Origin: Rhizobiaceae bacterium
GTDB taxonomy: Bacteria; Pseudomonadota; Alphaproteobacteria; Rhizobiales; Rhizobiaceae
Reading direction: 5' to 3'
DNA: 64,000 nt
Assembly: GCA_016742175.1 (NCBI GenBank)
Contig: JACVCH010000006.1
Coordinates: forward strand, 124,001 to 188,000
In this document: piece by piece, positions 11,021 to 21,051 of the stretch
How the letters are laid out: each line of letters opens with the position of its first letter
Numbering within the stretch: the first letter of the stretch is position 1
Made by a program: the position numbers and the translations under genes
Notes under the pieces: model-generated
Seen by the model: the letters and a program-made list of their open reading frames with translations, nothing else
Told to the model about the DNA's origin: nothing
Database searches by the model: none

Positions 11021-11713
11021 TTACTCGCCCTTGTCTTCCTTGGCTTCGGTCTCTTCGCCTTCGGCCGCTTCTTCCTCGCCTTCGACCTCGACGGCCTCGG
11101 CATCGGCTTCCTCGGTCGTGCCGGCCTCTTCCTCAGCCGTCAGGACGGCCGGGGCGGCGATGGTGGCAACCGTGAAGTCGCGGTCGGTGATGGTCGGCTC
11201 GACGCCCTTCGGCAGCTCGATTGCCGAGATGTGGATCGAATCGCCGATGTCGAGACCGGTCAGGTCGAATTCCAGCGCATCGGGGATCGAGTCGGCCGGG
11301 CAGTGCACCTCGACCGAGTGGCGGACGATGTTGAGCACGCCGCCGCGCTTGATGCCGGGCGACTTTTCCTCGTGGAGGAAGTGGACCGGCACCTCGACGG
11401 TGACGACGGTCTTCTTCGACACGCGCAGGAAATCCACGTGCATCGGGAAATCCTTGACCGGGTCGAGCTGGTAGTCCTTCGGCAGCACCTGGTACGACTT
11501 CGAGCCGACCTTGATGGTCGCGATCGTCGTCTTGAAGCCACCGCCGTGGATCTTCATGAACAGCTCCTTGTAGGGGAGCGAGATGGAAACGGGGTCTTGC
11601 TTGTCGCCGTAGATGACGGCGGGGACGCGGTTGGCGCGGCGCAATGCACGGGCGGACCCCTTACCGACCGTCTCGCGCGCTTCGGCCTCGAGCGTGTAGC
11701 TCTCGTGGCTCAT
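11021..11713 (-). CDS. rplY: 50S ribosomal protein bL25 (Ctc type)
   Basis: 5S rRNA-binding ribosomal protein in the long CTC form, 230 residues: an N-terminal L25 domain (residues 1-95), a C-terminal beta domain, and an acidic Glu-rich tail that is typical of alphaproteobacteria. Start ATG at 11713 is preceded by a good ribosome binding site (aaagga). It heads the rplY-pth-exoD-like-ychF strand run. Confidence 0.96.
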   Translation of the reverse strand: MSHESYTLEAEARETVGKGSARALRRANRVPAVIYGDKQDPVSISLPYKELFMKIHGGGFKTTIATIKVGSKSYQVLPKDYQLDPVKDFPMHVDFLRVSKKTVVTVEVPVHFLHEEKSPGIKRGGVLNIVRHSVEVHCPADSIPDALEFDLTGLDIGDSIHISAIELPKGVEPTITDRDFTVATIAAPAVLTAEEEAGTTEEADAEAVEVEGEEEAAEGEETEAKEDKGE

Positions 11714-11864
11714 GGCAGTTCCTTTCAGGTTACTGGAGCGCCTGCGGCGGCGTGAAGCCTGGTGCCGCAAACGTCGAAAGCCGCCGGAACGATGAAGCCC
11801 CAACGGCGATCGCCCGCGTTGCCTCCAAGGGTGTCTACGCGGGTGGCGGCTCCATAGCGCAAGA

Positions 11865-13082
11865 TCAGGAGCGGCGCAACTCGCGCATGTTGGGCAGGAA
11901 GATCGTCAGGAGGCCGAGGAGCGGCAGGAAGGCGCAGATCGTGTAGACGAACGCGATGCCGCGCGCATCCGCCACCACGCCGAGGACGGCGGCGGCGATG
12001 CCGCCCATGCCGAAGGCGAAGCCGAAGAAGATGCCGGCGATCATGCCGACGCGGCCGGGCACGAGCTCCTGCGCGAAGACGACGATGGCCGGGAAGGCCG
12101 AGGCGATCATCACGCCGATGATAAAGGTCAGCACCAAAGTCGCTTCGAAGCCGACATAAGGCAGGGCCATGGTGAAGGGCAGGATGCCGAGGATCGACAG
12201 CCAGATCACGGTCTTGGAGCCATAGCGGTCGCCGAACGGGCCGCCGAGGACCGTGCCGAGCGCGACGGCGCCGAGGAAGAGGAACAGCATCATCTGCGAC
12301 TGCTGCACGCTCACGCCGAACCGCTCGATGGCGTAGAAGGTGTAGTAACTGGTGAACGACGCCATGTAGATGTTCTTGGTGAAGACGAGCAGCGCCAGGA
12401 CCACGAGCGCGATCACCACCTTGCTGCGCGGCAGGGCAATGGCGGATGCGGCGGGGCGCGCCTTTCGCGCCGCCGGATAGCGCTGATACCAGTTGCCGAT
12501 GCGCGCGAGGATGGGCATGCCGGCGAGGGCTGCGGCACAAAACCAGGCGACGCTTTCCTGCCCGCGCGGCACGACGATGAAGGCCGCCAGCAGCGGGCCG
12601 ATCGCGGTGCCGAAATTGCCGCCGACCTGGAACAGCGACTGCGCCAGCCCGTAGCGTCCGCCCGACGCCATGCGCGCCACGCGCGAGGCCTCGGGGTGGA
12701 AGATCGCCGAGCCGATGCCGATCAGCGAGGCGCCGAGGAGCAGGAAGCCGTAGGAGTGGGCGAAGGCGAGGAGCAGCAGGCCGCAAAAGGTCGACGCCAT
12801 GCCGAAGGAGAGCGAATAGGGCTTGGGGTTCCTGTCGGTGTAAAGGCCGACGACCGGCTGGAGCAGCGACGCGGTGACCTGGAACGCCATCGTCAAAAGC
12901 CCGATCTGCCAGAAGGCGAGGCCGTAATCCTCCTTCAGCATCGGGTAGAGCGCGGCCAGCAGCGACTGCATCACGTCGTTCAGCATGTGGCAGAACGACA
13001 CCGCGAAGATGACGGTGAAGGCCGTCGCCTCGGCGGGCAACGCGGCGGGCTGGCTGGTCGGCTGGATGGTCGTGTCGGTCAA
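11865..13082 (-). CDS. MFS transporter, fosmidomycin-resistance (Fsr) family
   Basis: A 405-residue inner-membrane carrier with about 12 predicted helices. The block [17 protein letters not shown] and the following [16 protein letters not shown] match the Fsr group of major facilitator exporters. Members give resistance to fosmidomycin when overexpressed; the natural substrate is unclear. The only sensible start in frame is TTG at 13082, with GGAG nine bases before it. Confidence 0.88.
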   Translation of the reverse strand: MTDTTIQPTSQPAALPAEATAFTVIFAVSFCHMLNDVMQSLLAALYPMLKEDYGLAFWQIGLLTMAFQVTASLLQPVVGLYTDRNPKPYSLSFGMASTFCGLLLLAFAHSYGFLLLGASLIGIGSAIFHPEASRVARMASGGRYGLAQSLFQVGGNFGTAIGPLLAAFIVVPRGQESVAWFCAAALAGMPILARIGNWYQRYPAARKARPAASAIALPRSKVVIALVVLALLVFTKNIYMASFTSYYTFYAIERFGVSVQQSQMMLFLFLGAVALGTVLGGPFGDRYGSKTVIWLSILGILPFTMALPYVGFEATLVLTFIIGVMIASAFPAIVVFAQELVPGRVGMIAGIFFGFAFGMGGIAAAVLGVVADARGIAFVYTICAFLPLLGLLTIFLPNMRELRRS

Positions 13083-13165
13083 GGAACTGGCTCCGGATGC
13101 GGGCCTTTATAGGTCCGCATCCTTCAGGCGCAAATCGGCCAGAGCTTCAGCCGGGTTCGGCCAGA

Positions 13166-14530
13166 TCACTCGCCCGCCGGCATCGCGTGCATCAGCGACA
13201 GGCCCATTGCCGTGCGGTCGGCAAAGCCTTTCCAGTAGGTGTGCTCGGCGGTCGGCTTGTCCTCGTCGTCGAGCGCGGTGACGCCGTCGGCGGCGTTCTC
13301 GACCAAGTCGAGGTAGTCGCCCATCGCCTCGTCGCCCTTCAGCTCCTTGCCGAGGAAGGCGGTGACGAAGTGCTGGGCGATGTTGTTCATGCGCACCGTG
13401 TCCCAGACCGGGTCGGCATAGTGGTCGAAGGGCGCGTAGCCGAGCTTTTGCGAGACGGTCCAGCTTTCGGCAGGCGCCGGCATCGGCGCGGCGGCGTTGT
13501 GGTTGGCGTTCTCGAAGGTCAGGAGATAGCGCTCGGCATTGACGGTCTCGTCATAGAGCATCTTCACGCCGTCCTCGTAGCCGGAGACGTCGTCGGCGGA
13601 ACCGGCGACGTAGAAGATCGGCGTCTCGATGCCCTTCAGCCCTTCGGCGTCCCAGAAGCCGCGCTGGCGGCCCCAGGGTGCGAAGGCGACGACGGCCTTG
13701 ATGCGTTCTTCCGCGCGGCCGTCATGTTCGGGCGAGCCTGCCTGGTGGATCGCCAGCGTGCCGGCCGGGGCGCCCCATTCGAAGCCGACGCTCGTCTCGG
13801 TCACGCCGCCGCCGGCGGTGATGACGGCGCCGTAGCCGCCCATCGAATAGCCGATCAGGCCGGTGTTTTCCGTGTCGACGAGGCCGGAGAGGAAGTCGCC
13901 ATCCTCGCCGTTCATACGCTCGATCTCGTCGAGCACGAAGATCTGGTCGAGCGAACGGTTGACCAGCGTCGAGCCGAACGCGCCCTGGTCGGCATAGGTC
14001 GATTCCAGATGATCGATCGAGGCGACGACATACCCCTTGGTCGCAAGGTTTTCGGCTAGGTGGCTGAGAAGCAAACGGTTTCCGGGATAGCCGTGCGAGA
14101 TGATGACGAGCGGGTAGGGGCCGCCCTCGGCCGCCGGTTCGGCGTCGCGCACGCCGCGGCCGGTCAGCGTCACCTCGGTCTCGCCGTCGCGCAGCACGGT
14201 CTCGTAGGTGCCCTCGTCGCCGGTGCCTTCGGCCGCCGGATACCAGATTTCGAGCGTGAGCTTGCGGTCGTAGCGGGGCGGCTCGCCGCCTGCGGTCGTG
14301 TTGGCGACGTCGATCTGGTCGGCATTCGTCACCTCGACCGTGCGCACGCCGATCGGCAAATCGCCATGGGCGCTAAGTTCCGGCGCGTCGGGGCGGATGA
14401 TGTCGATGCGGTTTTCATGCGCCGCCGGAGCGGCTTCCTCCGCCGCGCTTTCCGGCGCCGCGCTGTCCTGGGCCATTGCCGTGGTGGTGACAAGTCCTGC
14501 CGCGAAGGCCGCGGCGACGATCATCTTCAT
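13166..14530 (-). CDS. Secreted alpha/beta hydrolase, dienelactone/PAF-acetylhydrolase-like
   Basis: A 454-residue exported protein with a clear signal peptide (cleavage after AMAQ) and an acidic Ala/Glu-rich linker to about residue 45. The nucleophile elbow is GYSMGGYG, the oxyanion region YPLVIISHGYPGNR, a likely catalytic Asp lies in the VAGSADDVSGYE segment and a His in ENANHNAA. Likely periplasmic esterase or lipase; substrate unknown. It follows the Fsr-like gene but is separated from its start by about 80 bases and is transcribed toward it. Confidence 0.8.
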   Translation of the reverse strand: MKMIVAAAFAAGLVTTTAMAQDSAAPESAAEEAAPAAHENRIDIIRPDAPELSAHGDLPIGVRTVEVTNADQIDVANTTAGGEPPRYDRKLTLEIWYPAAEGTGDEGTYETVLRDGETEVTLTGRGVRDAEPAAEGGPYPLVIISHGYPGNRLLLSHLAENLATKGYVVASIDHLESTYADQGAFGSTLVNRSLDQIFVLDEIERMNGEDGDFLSGLVDTENTGLIGYSMGGYGAVITAGGGVTETSVGFEWGAPAGTLAIHQAGSPEHDGRAEERIKAVVAFAPWGRQRGFWDAEGLKGIETPIFYVAGSADDVSGYEDGVKMLYDETVNAERYLLTFENANHNAAAPMPAPAESWTVSQKLGYAPFDHYADPVWDTVRMNNIAQHFVTAFLGKELKGDEAMGDYLDLVENAADGVTALDDEDKPTAEHTYWKGFADRTAMGLSLMHAMPAGE

Positions 14531-14654
14531 GGAGCTCCATCCCTTTTCTGCAAGACAGTGATTGCTTCGTGCCGCCTTCTATCGGGGCCGGCTGACGGTT
14601 GCGTGACGGTCGGCCGCGATCTTCCGTCGCCTGCCGCACCGACGCAAGCGCGGG

Positions 14655-14683
14655 TTGAACAAATCTTCGCGGGGGCGTATCTG
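14655..14683 (+). promoter_or_regulatory. Predicted sigma-70-type promoter of the ABC-F gene
   Basis: TTGAAC at 14655-14660 and TATCTG at 14678-14683 are separated by exactly 17 bases. Transcription would start near 14690 and give a leader of about 90 bases containing the short ORF at 14724. Confidence 0.5.
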
Positions 14684-14723
14684 AGCCCTTCAGAACGGAA
14701 ATTCCAACAGGAGGTCGACACCG

Positions 14724-14825
14724 ATGAACGACACGACGCGCGCCGATTCCGCCCGCTTCGCAACCGTTCGCCTGGTGTCCCATGCCGTTTCTCTCCGTTC
14801 GCAATTTGACCTTCCGCCTGCCTGA
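14724..14825 (+). CDS. Candidate 33-residue leader peptide overlapping the ABC-F start
   Basis: A short ORF (MNDTTRADSARFATVRLV...) starts at 14724 behind a strong ribosome site, aggagg at 14710-14715, and ends at 14825, 44 bases inside the ABC-F gene in another frame. The ABC-F ATG at 14782 has no comparable ribosome site. Leader peptides control many antibiotic-resistance ABC-F genes by ribosome stalling, so a regulatory role is possible. It may instead be chance; no homology supports it. Confidence 0.35.
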   Translation: MNDTTRADSARFATVRLVSHAVSLRSQFDLPPA

Positions 14826-16401
14826 CGGGCGGGTTCTTCTCGAAAATCTCGACATTGCCTTCGGGCCCGAACGCACCGGCCTCGTCGGGCGCAACGGCGT
14901 CGGCAAGTCGTCGCTGCTCGCGCTCCTGACGGGCGAGGCCGTGCCGACTTCCGGCAGCGCGCAGCGTTCCGGCACGATCGCGGTGCTGCGCCAGATGACG
15001 GATGTCGGCGCGGACGAGACCGTCGCCGACCTCTTCGGTGTCGGCAGCGCGCTGCAACTTGCCGAACGCGCGCTCGCCGGCGAAGCCGATGCCGACGAGG
15101 TGGCCTCGGTCGACTGGACGCTAGACCCGCGGCTCGACAAGGCGCTGGCCGATGTCGGGCTCGCAGGTCTTGCGCCCGGCCATCTCCTGTCGGAGCTCAG
15201 CGGCGGCCAGCGCACGCGGGTGGCGCTTGCGGCGCTGATTTTCGGCGCACCCGACATGATCCTGCTCGACGAGCCGACCAACAATCTCGACGCCGAGGGC
15301 CGCGCGCTCGTGGCGGACCTCGTCGGAAACTGGAAGGGCGGGGCGCTGGTCGTCAGTCACGACCGCGCGCTGTTGAACCGGATGGATCGCATCGTCGAAC
15401 TCTCGCCGCTCGGCGCGAAGGTCTTCGGCGGGAATTTCGACGCCTACCGGGCGGCGCGCGAGGCCGAGCGCGATGCGGCCCGGCGCCAGCTTCAAGCGGC
15501 AGAGGCGGACGCCAGACGAGCGGCGCGCGACGCGCAGATCGCCCGCGAGAAGCAGGACCGGCGCGATGCCGCCGGCCGGAAGTCGCGCAAGGGCAGCTCC
15601 GATCCCAAGATCCTGCTCGACGCGAAGCAGCAGCGCGCCGAGGCGACCGCAGGGCGGGGCAGTAGGCTCGCCGAAAAGCAGGGCCGCGAGGCCGCCGCTG
15701 CGCTGGCGGACGCCCGCGCGGCAGTGGAGCGCGCCACGACGCTGTCGGTCGGGCTCGGTGACACGCAGGTGCCGAGCGGCAAGGTTCTCGTGGAGGCGCG
15801 CGACCTTGGCATCGGCTTTGACGGCCGGCCGGTCCAAACCGGCATCGACCTGTCCATCGTCGGACCCGAGCGCGTCGCGATTGCCGGCCCGAACGGCGCG
15901 GGCAAGTCGACGCTCCTGAAGACGATCGCCGGAACGCTCGCGCCGCTCGGCGGGTCGCTGCGCGTGCCGGCGCGGCTCGCCATGTTCGACCAGCATGTCA
16001 GCCTGCTCGATCCCGAACGATCGATCGTCGAGAATTTCCGCCGCCTCAATCCGGGCGCGAGCGAGAATGCCTGCCGCGCCGCGCTGGCGCGCTATGCGTT
16101 CCGCGCCGATGCCGCGCTGCAGGTCGTCGCCACGCTCTCCGGCGGCGAGCGCCTGCGGGCCGGACTTGCCTGCGTCCTCGCCGGCGGCGACCCGCCCGAC
16201 CTCCTCCTTCTCGACGAGCCGACCAACCATCTCGACCTCGATTCCACCATCGAAGTCGAAGCGGGCCTTCGCGACTTTTCCGGCGCGCTGCTCGTCGTCA
16301 GTCACGACGCGGCGTTTCTCGACGCGATCGGGATCGAGCGGCGGATCAGCCTGTCATCGCCCTGTCGCACGTCGCCGGTAGCTGGCGCAGATGCGTCTTG
16401 A
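14782..16401 (+). CDS. ABC-F family ATPase (duplicated ABC protein)
   Basis: A 539-residue soluble protein with two ABC domains and no membrane helices. Domain 1 has GRNGVGKSS, LSGGQ and ILLDEPTNNLD; domain 2 has GPNGAGKST, LSGGE and LLLDEPTNHLD. A charged linker (about residues 220-320, many Arg, Ala and Lys) is predicted helical and fits the P-site tRNA interaction motif. ABC-F proteins act on the ribosome as translation factors or give resistance to ribosome-targeting drugs; which of these applies here is unknown. A leader ORF overlaps the start. Confidence 0.92.
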   Translation: MPFLSVRNLTFRLPDGRVLLENLDIAFGPERTGLVGRNGVGKSSLLALLTGEAVPTSGSAQRSGTIAVLRQMTDVGADETVADLFGVGSALQLAERALAGEADADEVASVDWTLDPRLDKALADVGLAGLAPGHLLSELSGGQRTRVALAALIFGAPDMILLDEPTNNLDAEGRALVADLVGNWKGGALVVSHDRALLNRMDRIVELSPLGAKVFGGNFDAYRAAREAERDAARRQLQAAEADARRAARDAQIAREKQDRRDAAGRKSRKGSSDPKILLDAKQQRAEATAGRGSRLAEKQGREAAAALADARAAVERATTLSVGLGDTQVPSGKVLVEARDLGIGFDGRPVQTGIDLSIVGPERVAIAGPNGAGKSTLLKTIAGTLAPLGGSLRVPARLAMFDQHVSLLDPERSIVENFRRLNPGASENACRAALARYAFRADAALQVVATLSGGERLRAGLACVLAGGDPPDLLLLDEPTNHLDLDSTIEVEAGLRDFSGALLVVSHDAAFLDAIGIERRISLSSPCRTSPVAGADAS

Positions 16402-16506
16402 GCGCGACCGGCGAGGGGCCTATGATGCGTCCATCGGGGGCATGGTGGACTCCCCGCTGAAGGCCCACAGGCCCAAGATCCGCTTCGCATCGTTGCGGAG
16501 GAAACC

Positions 16507-17325
16507 ATGCCAGCGTCCATCTCACCTCACGAACTCGCGCGCCTGGTCGGCAGCGCCGATTGTCCGCACGTCGTCGACGTGCGCCGCCAGCAGGCCTTCG
16601 CCGCGGACGGCCGCCGCATCGCCGGCGCCGTCTGGCGCGACCACATGCAGGCCGGGTCGTGGAGCCATCAGTTCGACGACGGCGCCGGCATCGTCGTCTA
16701 TTGCAGCCATGGCCACAATGTCAGCCAGATCGCCGGCGCGCTGATCGCCGCCGAAGGGATCGAGGTGCGCATCCTTGCCGGCGGCATCGACGCCTACGCC
16801 GAAGCCGGCGGGCTGATCCTCGACCGCGAAGGCCCCGGCATCGAGCCCGGCCTGCCCGCGCCGAGCGCTTGGGTGACGCGGGAGCGGCCGAAGATCGACC
16901 GGATCGCCTGCCCCTGGCTGATCCGACGCTTCATCGACCCTTATGCGGTGTTCCATTTCGTCACCGCCGAATGGGTCAAAGACGTCGCCGACGAACTCGG
17001 CGCGATCGCCTATGACATCGAAGGCGTCCATTATTCTCACCGCGGTGAACTTTGCTCGTTCGACACGATCCTCGAATCCTTCGGCATCGCGGACCCCGCG
17101 CTGCTCCATCTGGCGCGGATCGTGCGCGGCGCCGACACGGCCCGGCCGGACCTCGAACCGGAGGCGGCAGGCCTGCTGGCCCTGTCGCTCGGCTTGTCGG
17201 CGACCGAAACAGATGATCTCAATCAATTGGAAAAGGGGATGATTCTCTATGATGCACTTTATGGATGGTGCCGTTTCGCGATGAACGAACGTCACAACTG
17301 GCCGGCCGCGACGGTGCAGGCATGA
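16507..17325 (+). CDS. chrB: Chromate resistance protein ChrB with N-terminal rhodanese domain
   Basis: A 272-residue two-domain protein. Residues 1-105 form a rhodanese-like domain with active-site loop VVYCSHGHNVS; residues 125-265 match the ChrB C-terminal domain (RIACPWLIRRFIDP... and YDIEGVHYSHRGELCSFD). ChrB proteins act as chromate sensors or cofactors for the ChrA pump. It overlaps chrA by 4 bases (ATGA). A GGAGG ribosome site precedes the ATG. The rhodanese fusion differs from the stand-alone ChrB regulator. Confidence 0.85.
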   Translation: MPASISPHELARLVGSADCPHVVDVRRQQAFAADGRRIAGAVWRDHMQAGSWSHQFDDGAGIVVYCSHGHNVSQIAGALIAAEGIEVRILAGGIDAYAEAGGLILDREGPGIEPGLPAPSAWVTRERPKIDRIACPWLIRRFIDPYAVFHFVTAEWVKDVADELGAIAYDIEGVHYSHRGELCSFDTILESFGIADPALLHLARIVRGADTARPDLEPEAAGLLALSLGLSATETDDLNQLEKGMILYDALYGWCRFAMNERHNWPAATVQA

Positions 17326-18644
17326 GCACGGCGACCATCACCCGGGACGAGCCCGATCTGCGCGAGCTCTTCGCCGTCTTCGGACGCATCGGCCTCCTGT
17401 CCTTCGGCGGACCGGCGGGGCAGATCGCGCTGATGCACCGCGAACTGGTCGAGGAGCGTCAATGGCTCGACGAGCCGCGTTTCCTGCACGCGCTCAACTA
17501 CTGCATGATGCTGCCAGGGCCGGAGGCGATGCAGCTTGCGACCTATGCCGGCTGGCTCCTGAAGGGCACGCTTGGCGGGCTGATCGCGGGCCTGCTCTTC
17601 GTCCTCCCGGGCGCGCTCCTCATCACCATCCTGTCGGCGATCTACATCGTCGCCGGTGAGGTCACCATCGTCCAGGGCCTGCTCTTCGGCCTCAAGGCGG
17701 CGGTGCTCGCCATCGTGCTCGAGGCGCTGGTGAAGGTCTCGAAGCGGGCCATCAAGGGGCCGGCGATGGCCGCGATCGCGGTGCTCGCCTTCGTCGCCAT
17801 CGCGCTTTTGCAGATTCCGTTTCCGATCGTCATCCTCGCCGCCGCGGCGCTCGGTGCGCTCGGCGTTGCGGGCAACGGCAAGGCGGCGGGCGACGGCGCG
17901 CCGGTGCGCGACCTGCCCGACTGGGCGCAGCCGAGCTGGCCGCGCTTCCTGCGCACCACCTCCATCTGGCTTGCGATCTGGCTCCTGCCGCTCGTCGCGC
18001 TCTATGCCGTTGCTGGCGCGGAGAACGTCTACACGCAGCAAGCCGGGTTCTTCTCGGTGATGGCGGCGGTGACGTTCGGCGGCGCCTATGCCGTGCTCGC
18101 CTATGTCGCGCAGCAGGCGGTCGAGATCTATGGCTGGCTGCGGCCCGACGAGATGCTGACCGGGCTCGGCCTCGCCGAGACGACGCCGGGGCCGCTCATC
18201 CTGGTGCTCGCCTTCGTCGGCTTCCTCGGCGGCGCGCGGCTGTCCGGCTTCGAGCCGCTGACGGGCGGCGTCGCCGGCGCGCTCGTCACGCTCTGGTTCA
18301 CCTTCGTTCCCTGCTTCCTCTGGATCTTCGCCGGCGCGCCCTATGTCGAGACCGTGCGCAACGTGCGCTGGCTGGCGAACGCGCTCTCGGCGGTCACGGC
18401 CGCGGTCGTCGGCGTCATCGCCAACCTCGCCGTCTGGTTCGGGCTGCACGTCCTGTTCGGCGAACTCTCGGAGGTCGAGGCCGGGCCGTTCCGCATCCTG
18501 CTGCCGGAGCTTGCGACGTTCGATGCCGCCGCGGCGGTGATCGCGGTTGCGGCGGCGGTGGCGCTGTTGCGCTTCCACGTCAATTTGATCGTGGTGCTGG
18601 CGGTCGCGGCGCTGGCGGGGATGGGCTGGGTGCTATTGCGATAG
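17322..18644 (+). CDS. chrA: Chromate transporter ChrA
   Basis: A 440-residue inner-membrane protein of the CHR family with two homologous halves. The N-terminal half carries the signature LSFGGPAGQIALMHRELVEERQWL and LPGPEAMQLATYAGWLL; the C-terminal half has GLAETTPGPLILVLAFVGFLGG. ChrA exports chromate. The ATG at 17322 overlaps the chrB stop; an upstream in-frame ATG at 17265 lies in chrB. Its 3' end overlaps the convergent zeta-like gene by 12 bases. Confidence 0.93.
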   Translation: MSTATITRDEPDLRELFAVFGRIGLLSFGGPAGQIALMHRELVEERQWLDEPRFLHALNYCMMLPGPEAMQLATYAGWLLKGTLGGLIAGLLFVLPGALLITILSAIYIVAGEVTIVQGLLFGLKAAVLAIVLEALVKVSKRAIKGPAMAAIAVLAFVAIALLQIPFPIVILAAAALGALGVAGNGKAAGDGAPVRDLPDWAQPSWPRFLRTTSIWLAIWLLPLVALYAVAGAENVYTQQAGFFSVMAAVTFGGAYAVLAYVAQQAVEIYGWLRPDEMLTGLGLAETTPGPLILVLAFVGFLGGARLSGFEPLTGGVAGALVTLWFTFVPCFLWIFAGAPYVETVRNVRWLANALSAVTAAVVGVIANLAVWFGLHVLFGELSEVEAGPFRILLPELATFDAAAAVIAVAAAVALLRFHVNLIVVLAVAALAGMGWVLLR

Positions 18645-19232
18645 GCCGGCGGCGAAGTCGCGGATCAGGTCGTTGCCGCCCGCGAGGCAATCGTCGTCGC
18701 GGTGATCAAGCTGTTTGCCGCGACCTTCGAGCGCCAGGCAGGGCTTCGGTCCCGATGCCTCGTAGACCCGCCAGAGGTCGGTGGCGGCGGCATAGCGAGG
18801 AAGGTTCGCGTGGCTACGCGTGAACCGGCGCCGGACGATGTCTTCGGCGACATCGTGCCCGCCTTCGGCGACACGGCGCGCGATGCGTTGCAGGCAGATT
18901 TCCGGATCGCGCACCGTGAAATAGAGCAGGACTGGGGACAGGCCGGCGGCGCGCGCTTCTTCCATCAGCGCCAGATGCGTCTGGCCGGACATCGTCGTCT
19001 CCATGGAGAAGACCGTGCCAAGCGCGATGAAATCGCGCGCGCGGGAGAGGGCGACACGCGCCGCCTCGCGCTCCGCTGCGACCGGCGCCAGCGGCGAGAG
19101 GCCGCGCGCGATCTCGTCCATGTTGACAAAGTTGACCGAGCCGCTGATCGCGACGACATGCCTGAACGCATAGGTCGTCTTGCCGACCCCGTTCGGCCCT
19201 GCGATCAACCAGAACCGCTTTTTGGCGTCCAT
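18633..19232 (-). CDS. Zeta-toxin-like P-loop kinase
   Basis: A 199-residue P-loop protein. Walker A GPNGVGKTT is at residues 12-20, followed by a VNMDEIARG strand-loop, SMETTMSGQTH and the YFTVRDPEICLQRIARRVAEGGHDV block seen in zeta-toxin and related kinases. Zeta toxins phosphorylate UDP-sugars and block wall synthesis, but many chromosomal relatives are untested. No epsilon antitoxin lies beside it; it follows vapC by 29 bases on the same strand, so the three genes may be one operon. Confidence 0.78.
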   Translation of the reverse strand: MDAKKRFWLIAGPNGVGKTTYAFRHVVAISGSVNFVNMDEIARGLSPLAPVAAEREAARVALSRARDFIALGTVFSMETTMSGQTHLALMEEARAAGLSPVLLYFTVRDPEICLQRIARRVAEGGHDVAEDIVRRRFTRSHANLPRYAAATDLWRVYEASGPKPCLALEGRGKQLDHRDDDCLAGGNDLIRDFAAGLSQ

Positions 19233-19261
19233 TGGTGCTCCTCTCTTCTGGGCATCACGCC

Positions 19262-19675
19262 CTAGGCGGCCGTCCAGTTGACCAAGGTCAGCGGCGCCTC
19301 GATGCGCCCGAAATGGCGTGTGTTGTTGGACACGAGGGTCGCGCCCGCTGCGATGGCATGGGCTGCGATCATCGTGTCCATCTCGCCGATCGGCTGGCCG
19401 GTCGTCTTCAGCCGGTGCCGGATTTCCGCGTACCATCTGGCCGCCTCGCCGTCCCAGGCGAGGACGTGGAGCAGGTGCAGGAACTGCTCGACGGCCCGGT
19501 TGAGCCGATGGTCGGCCGGAAGCGCTTTCAGGCCGTAAAGAAGCTCCGCCTGCGTGACGGCCGAAATGCAGACCGACGAGGGCGGCACTTCGGCCAGCCG
19601 CTGCGCGACGAGGTGCGAGCGACCCTTGAGAATGTAGCTTGCCGTATCCGTGTCCAGCATGTGCAGGACGCTCAC
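19262..19675 (-). CDS. vapC: VapC-type PIN-domain ribonuclease toxin
   Basis: A 137-residue PIN-domain protein. Acidic residues expected at the metal site are visible: LDTDTASY at the start, [27 protein letters not shown] and TRHFGRI. The start is GTG at 19675, which overlaps the vapB stop by 4 bases (an ATG five codons in is the alternative). VapC toxins cut initiator tRNA or rRNA and are neutralised by the partner VapB. Confidence 0.9.
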   Translation of the reverse strand: MSVLHMLDTDTASYILKGRSHLVAQRLAEVPPSSVCISAVTQAELLYGLKALPADHRLNRAVEQFLHLLHVLAWDGEAARWYAEIRHRLKTTGQPIGEMDTMIAAHAIAAGATLVSNNTRHFGRIEAPLTLVNWTAA

Positions 19676-19944
19676 TTGTCGTCCTCGCTGAACAGCTTGC
19701 GCTCGGGATCAACGACGTTGAGCGGGCGTTCGGCCATGAAGTCGGCTGGAATTTCAGTGTCCGCCAGAAGCTCGAAGAAATCGTCCCAGCTCTGCGCGGC
19801 AGGACGCTTCGAGAGGATCACGTCCCCCGTCCGCTCGTCGCGCGAGACGAAGACCTCGTCGCCGTCGAACCGGAACTCGGCCGGAAGGCGGACGGCCTGG
19901 CTGGCGCCGTTCCTGAACAGTTTTGCGGTATGAATGCGCGACAT
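19672..19944 (-). CDS. vapB: VapB-type antitoxin (AbrB/MazE fold)
   Basis: A 90-residue protein. The N-terminal swapped-hairpin DNA-binding domain reads [20 protein letters not shown], and the acidic C-terminal part ([16 protein letters not shown]) should wrap VapC. Start ATG at 19944 has ggagg eight bases before it; an ATG six codons upstream lacks a site. The operator-like palindrome at 19965-19986 fits autorepression by VapB or the VapBC complex. Confidence 0.9.
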   Translation of the reverse strand: MSRIHTAKLFRNGASQAVRLPAEFRFDGDEVFVSRDERTGDVILSKRPAAQSWDDFFELLADTEIPADFMAERPLNVVDPERKLFSEDDK

Positions 19945-19964
19945 CGGACATGCCTCCTGCATGG

Positions 19965-19986
19965 AGTCTATATCCGTATATATACT
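19965..19986. promoter_or_regulatory. Palindromic operator candidate of the vapBC operon
   Basis: Arms agtctata (19965-19972) and tatatact (19979-19986) are reverse complements with one mismatch. Inside lies a perfect 10-bp palindrome gtatatatac at 19976-19985. This AT-rich patch is striking in GC-rich surroundings and lies just before vapB, as expected for an autoregulated toxin-antitoxin operon. Confidence 0.6.
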
Positions 19987-20009
19987 ATTTCGCGCTGATC
20001 GGTAAGGCC

Positions 20010-20942
<933 letters not shown>

Positions 20943-21051
20943 GTAGTGAGGTCCCCGGCAAAGGATTTGACCGGCCTTTTACCGGCAAGTGCCGCGAATG
21001 CAACCCTTCGGGGGCGATTCACTTCGGCCTCTCCCGTGCTTTGCGCGCGAT

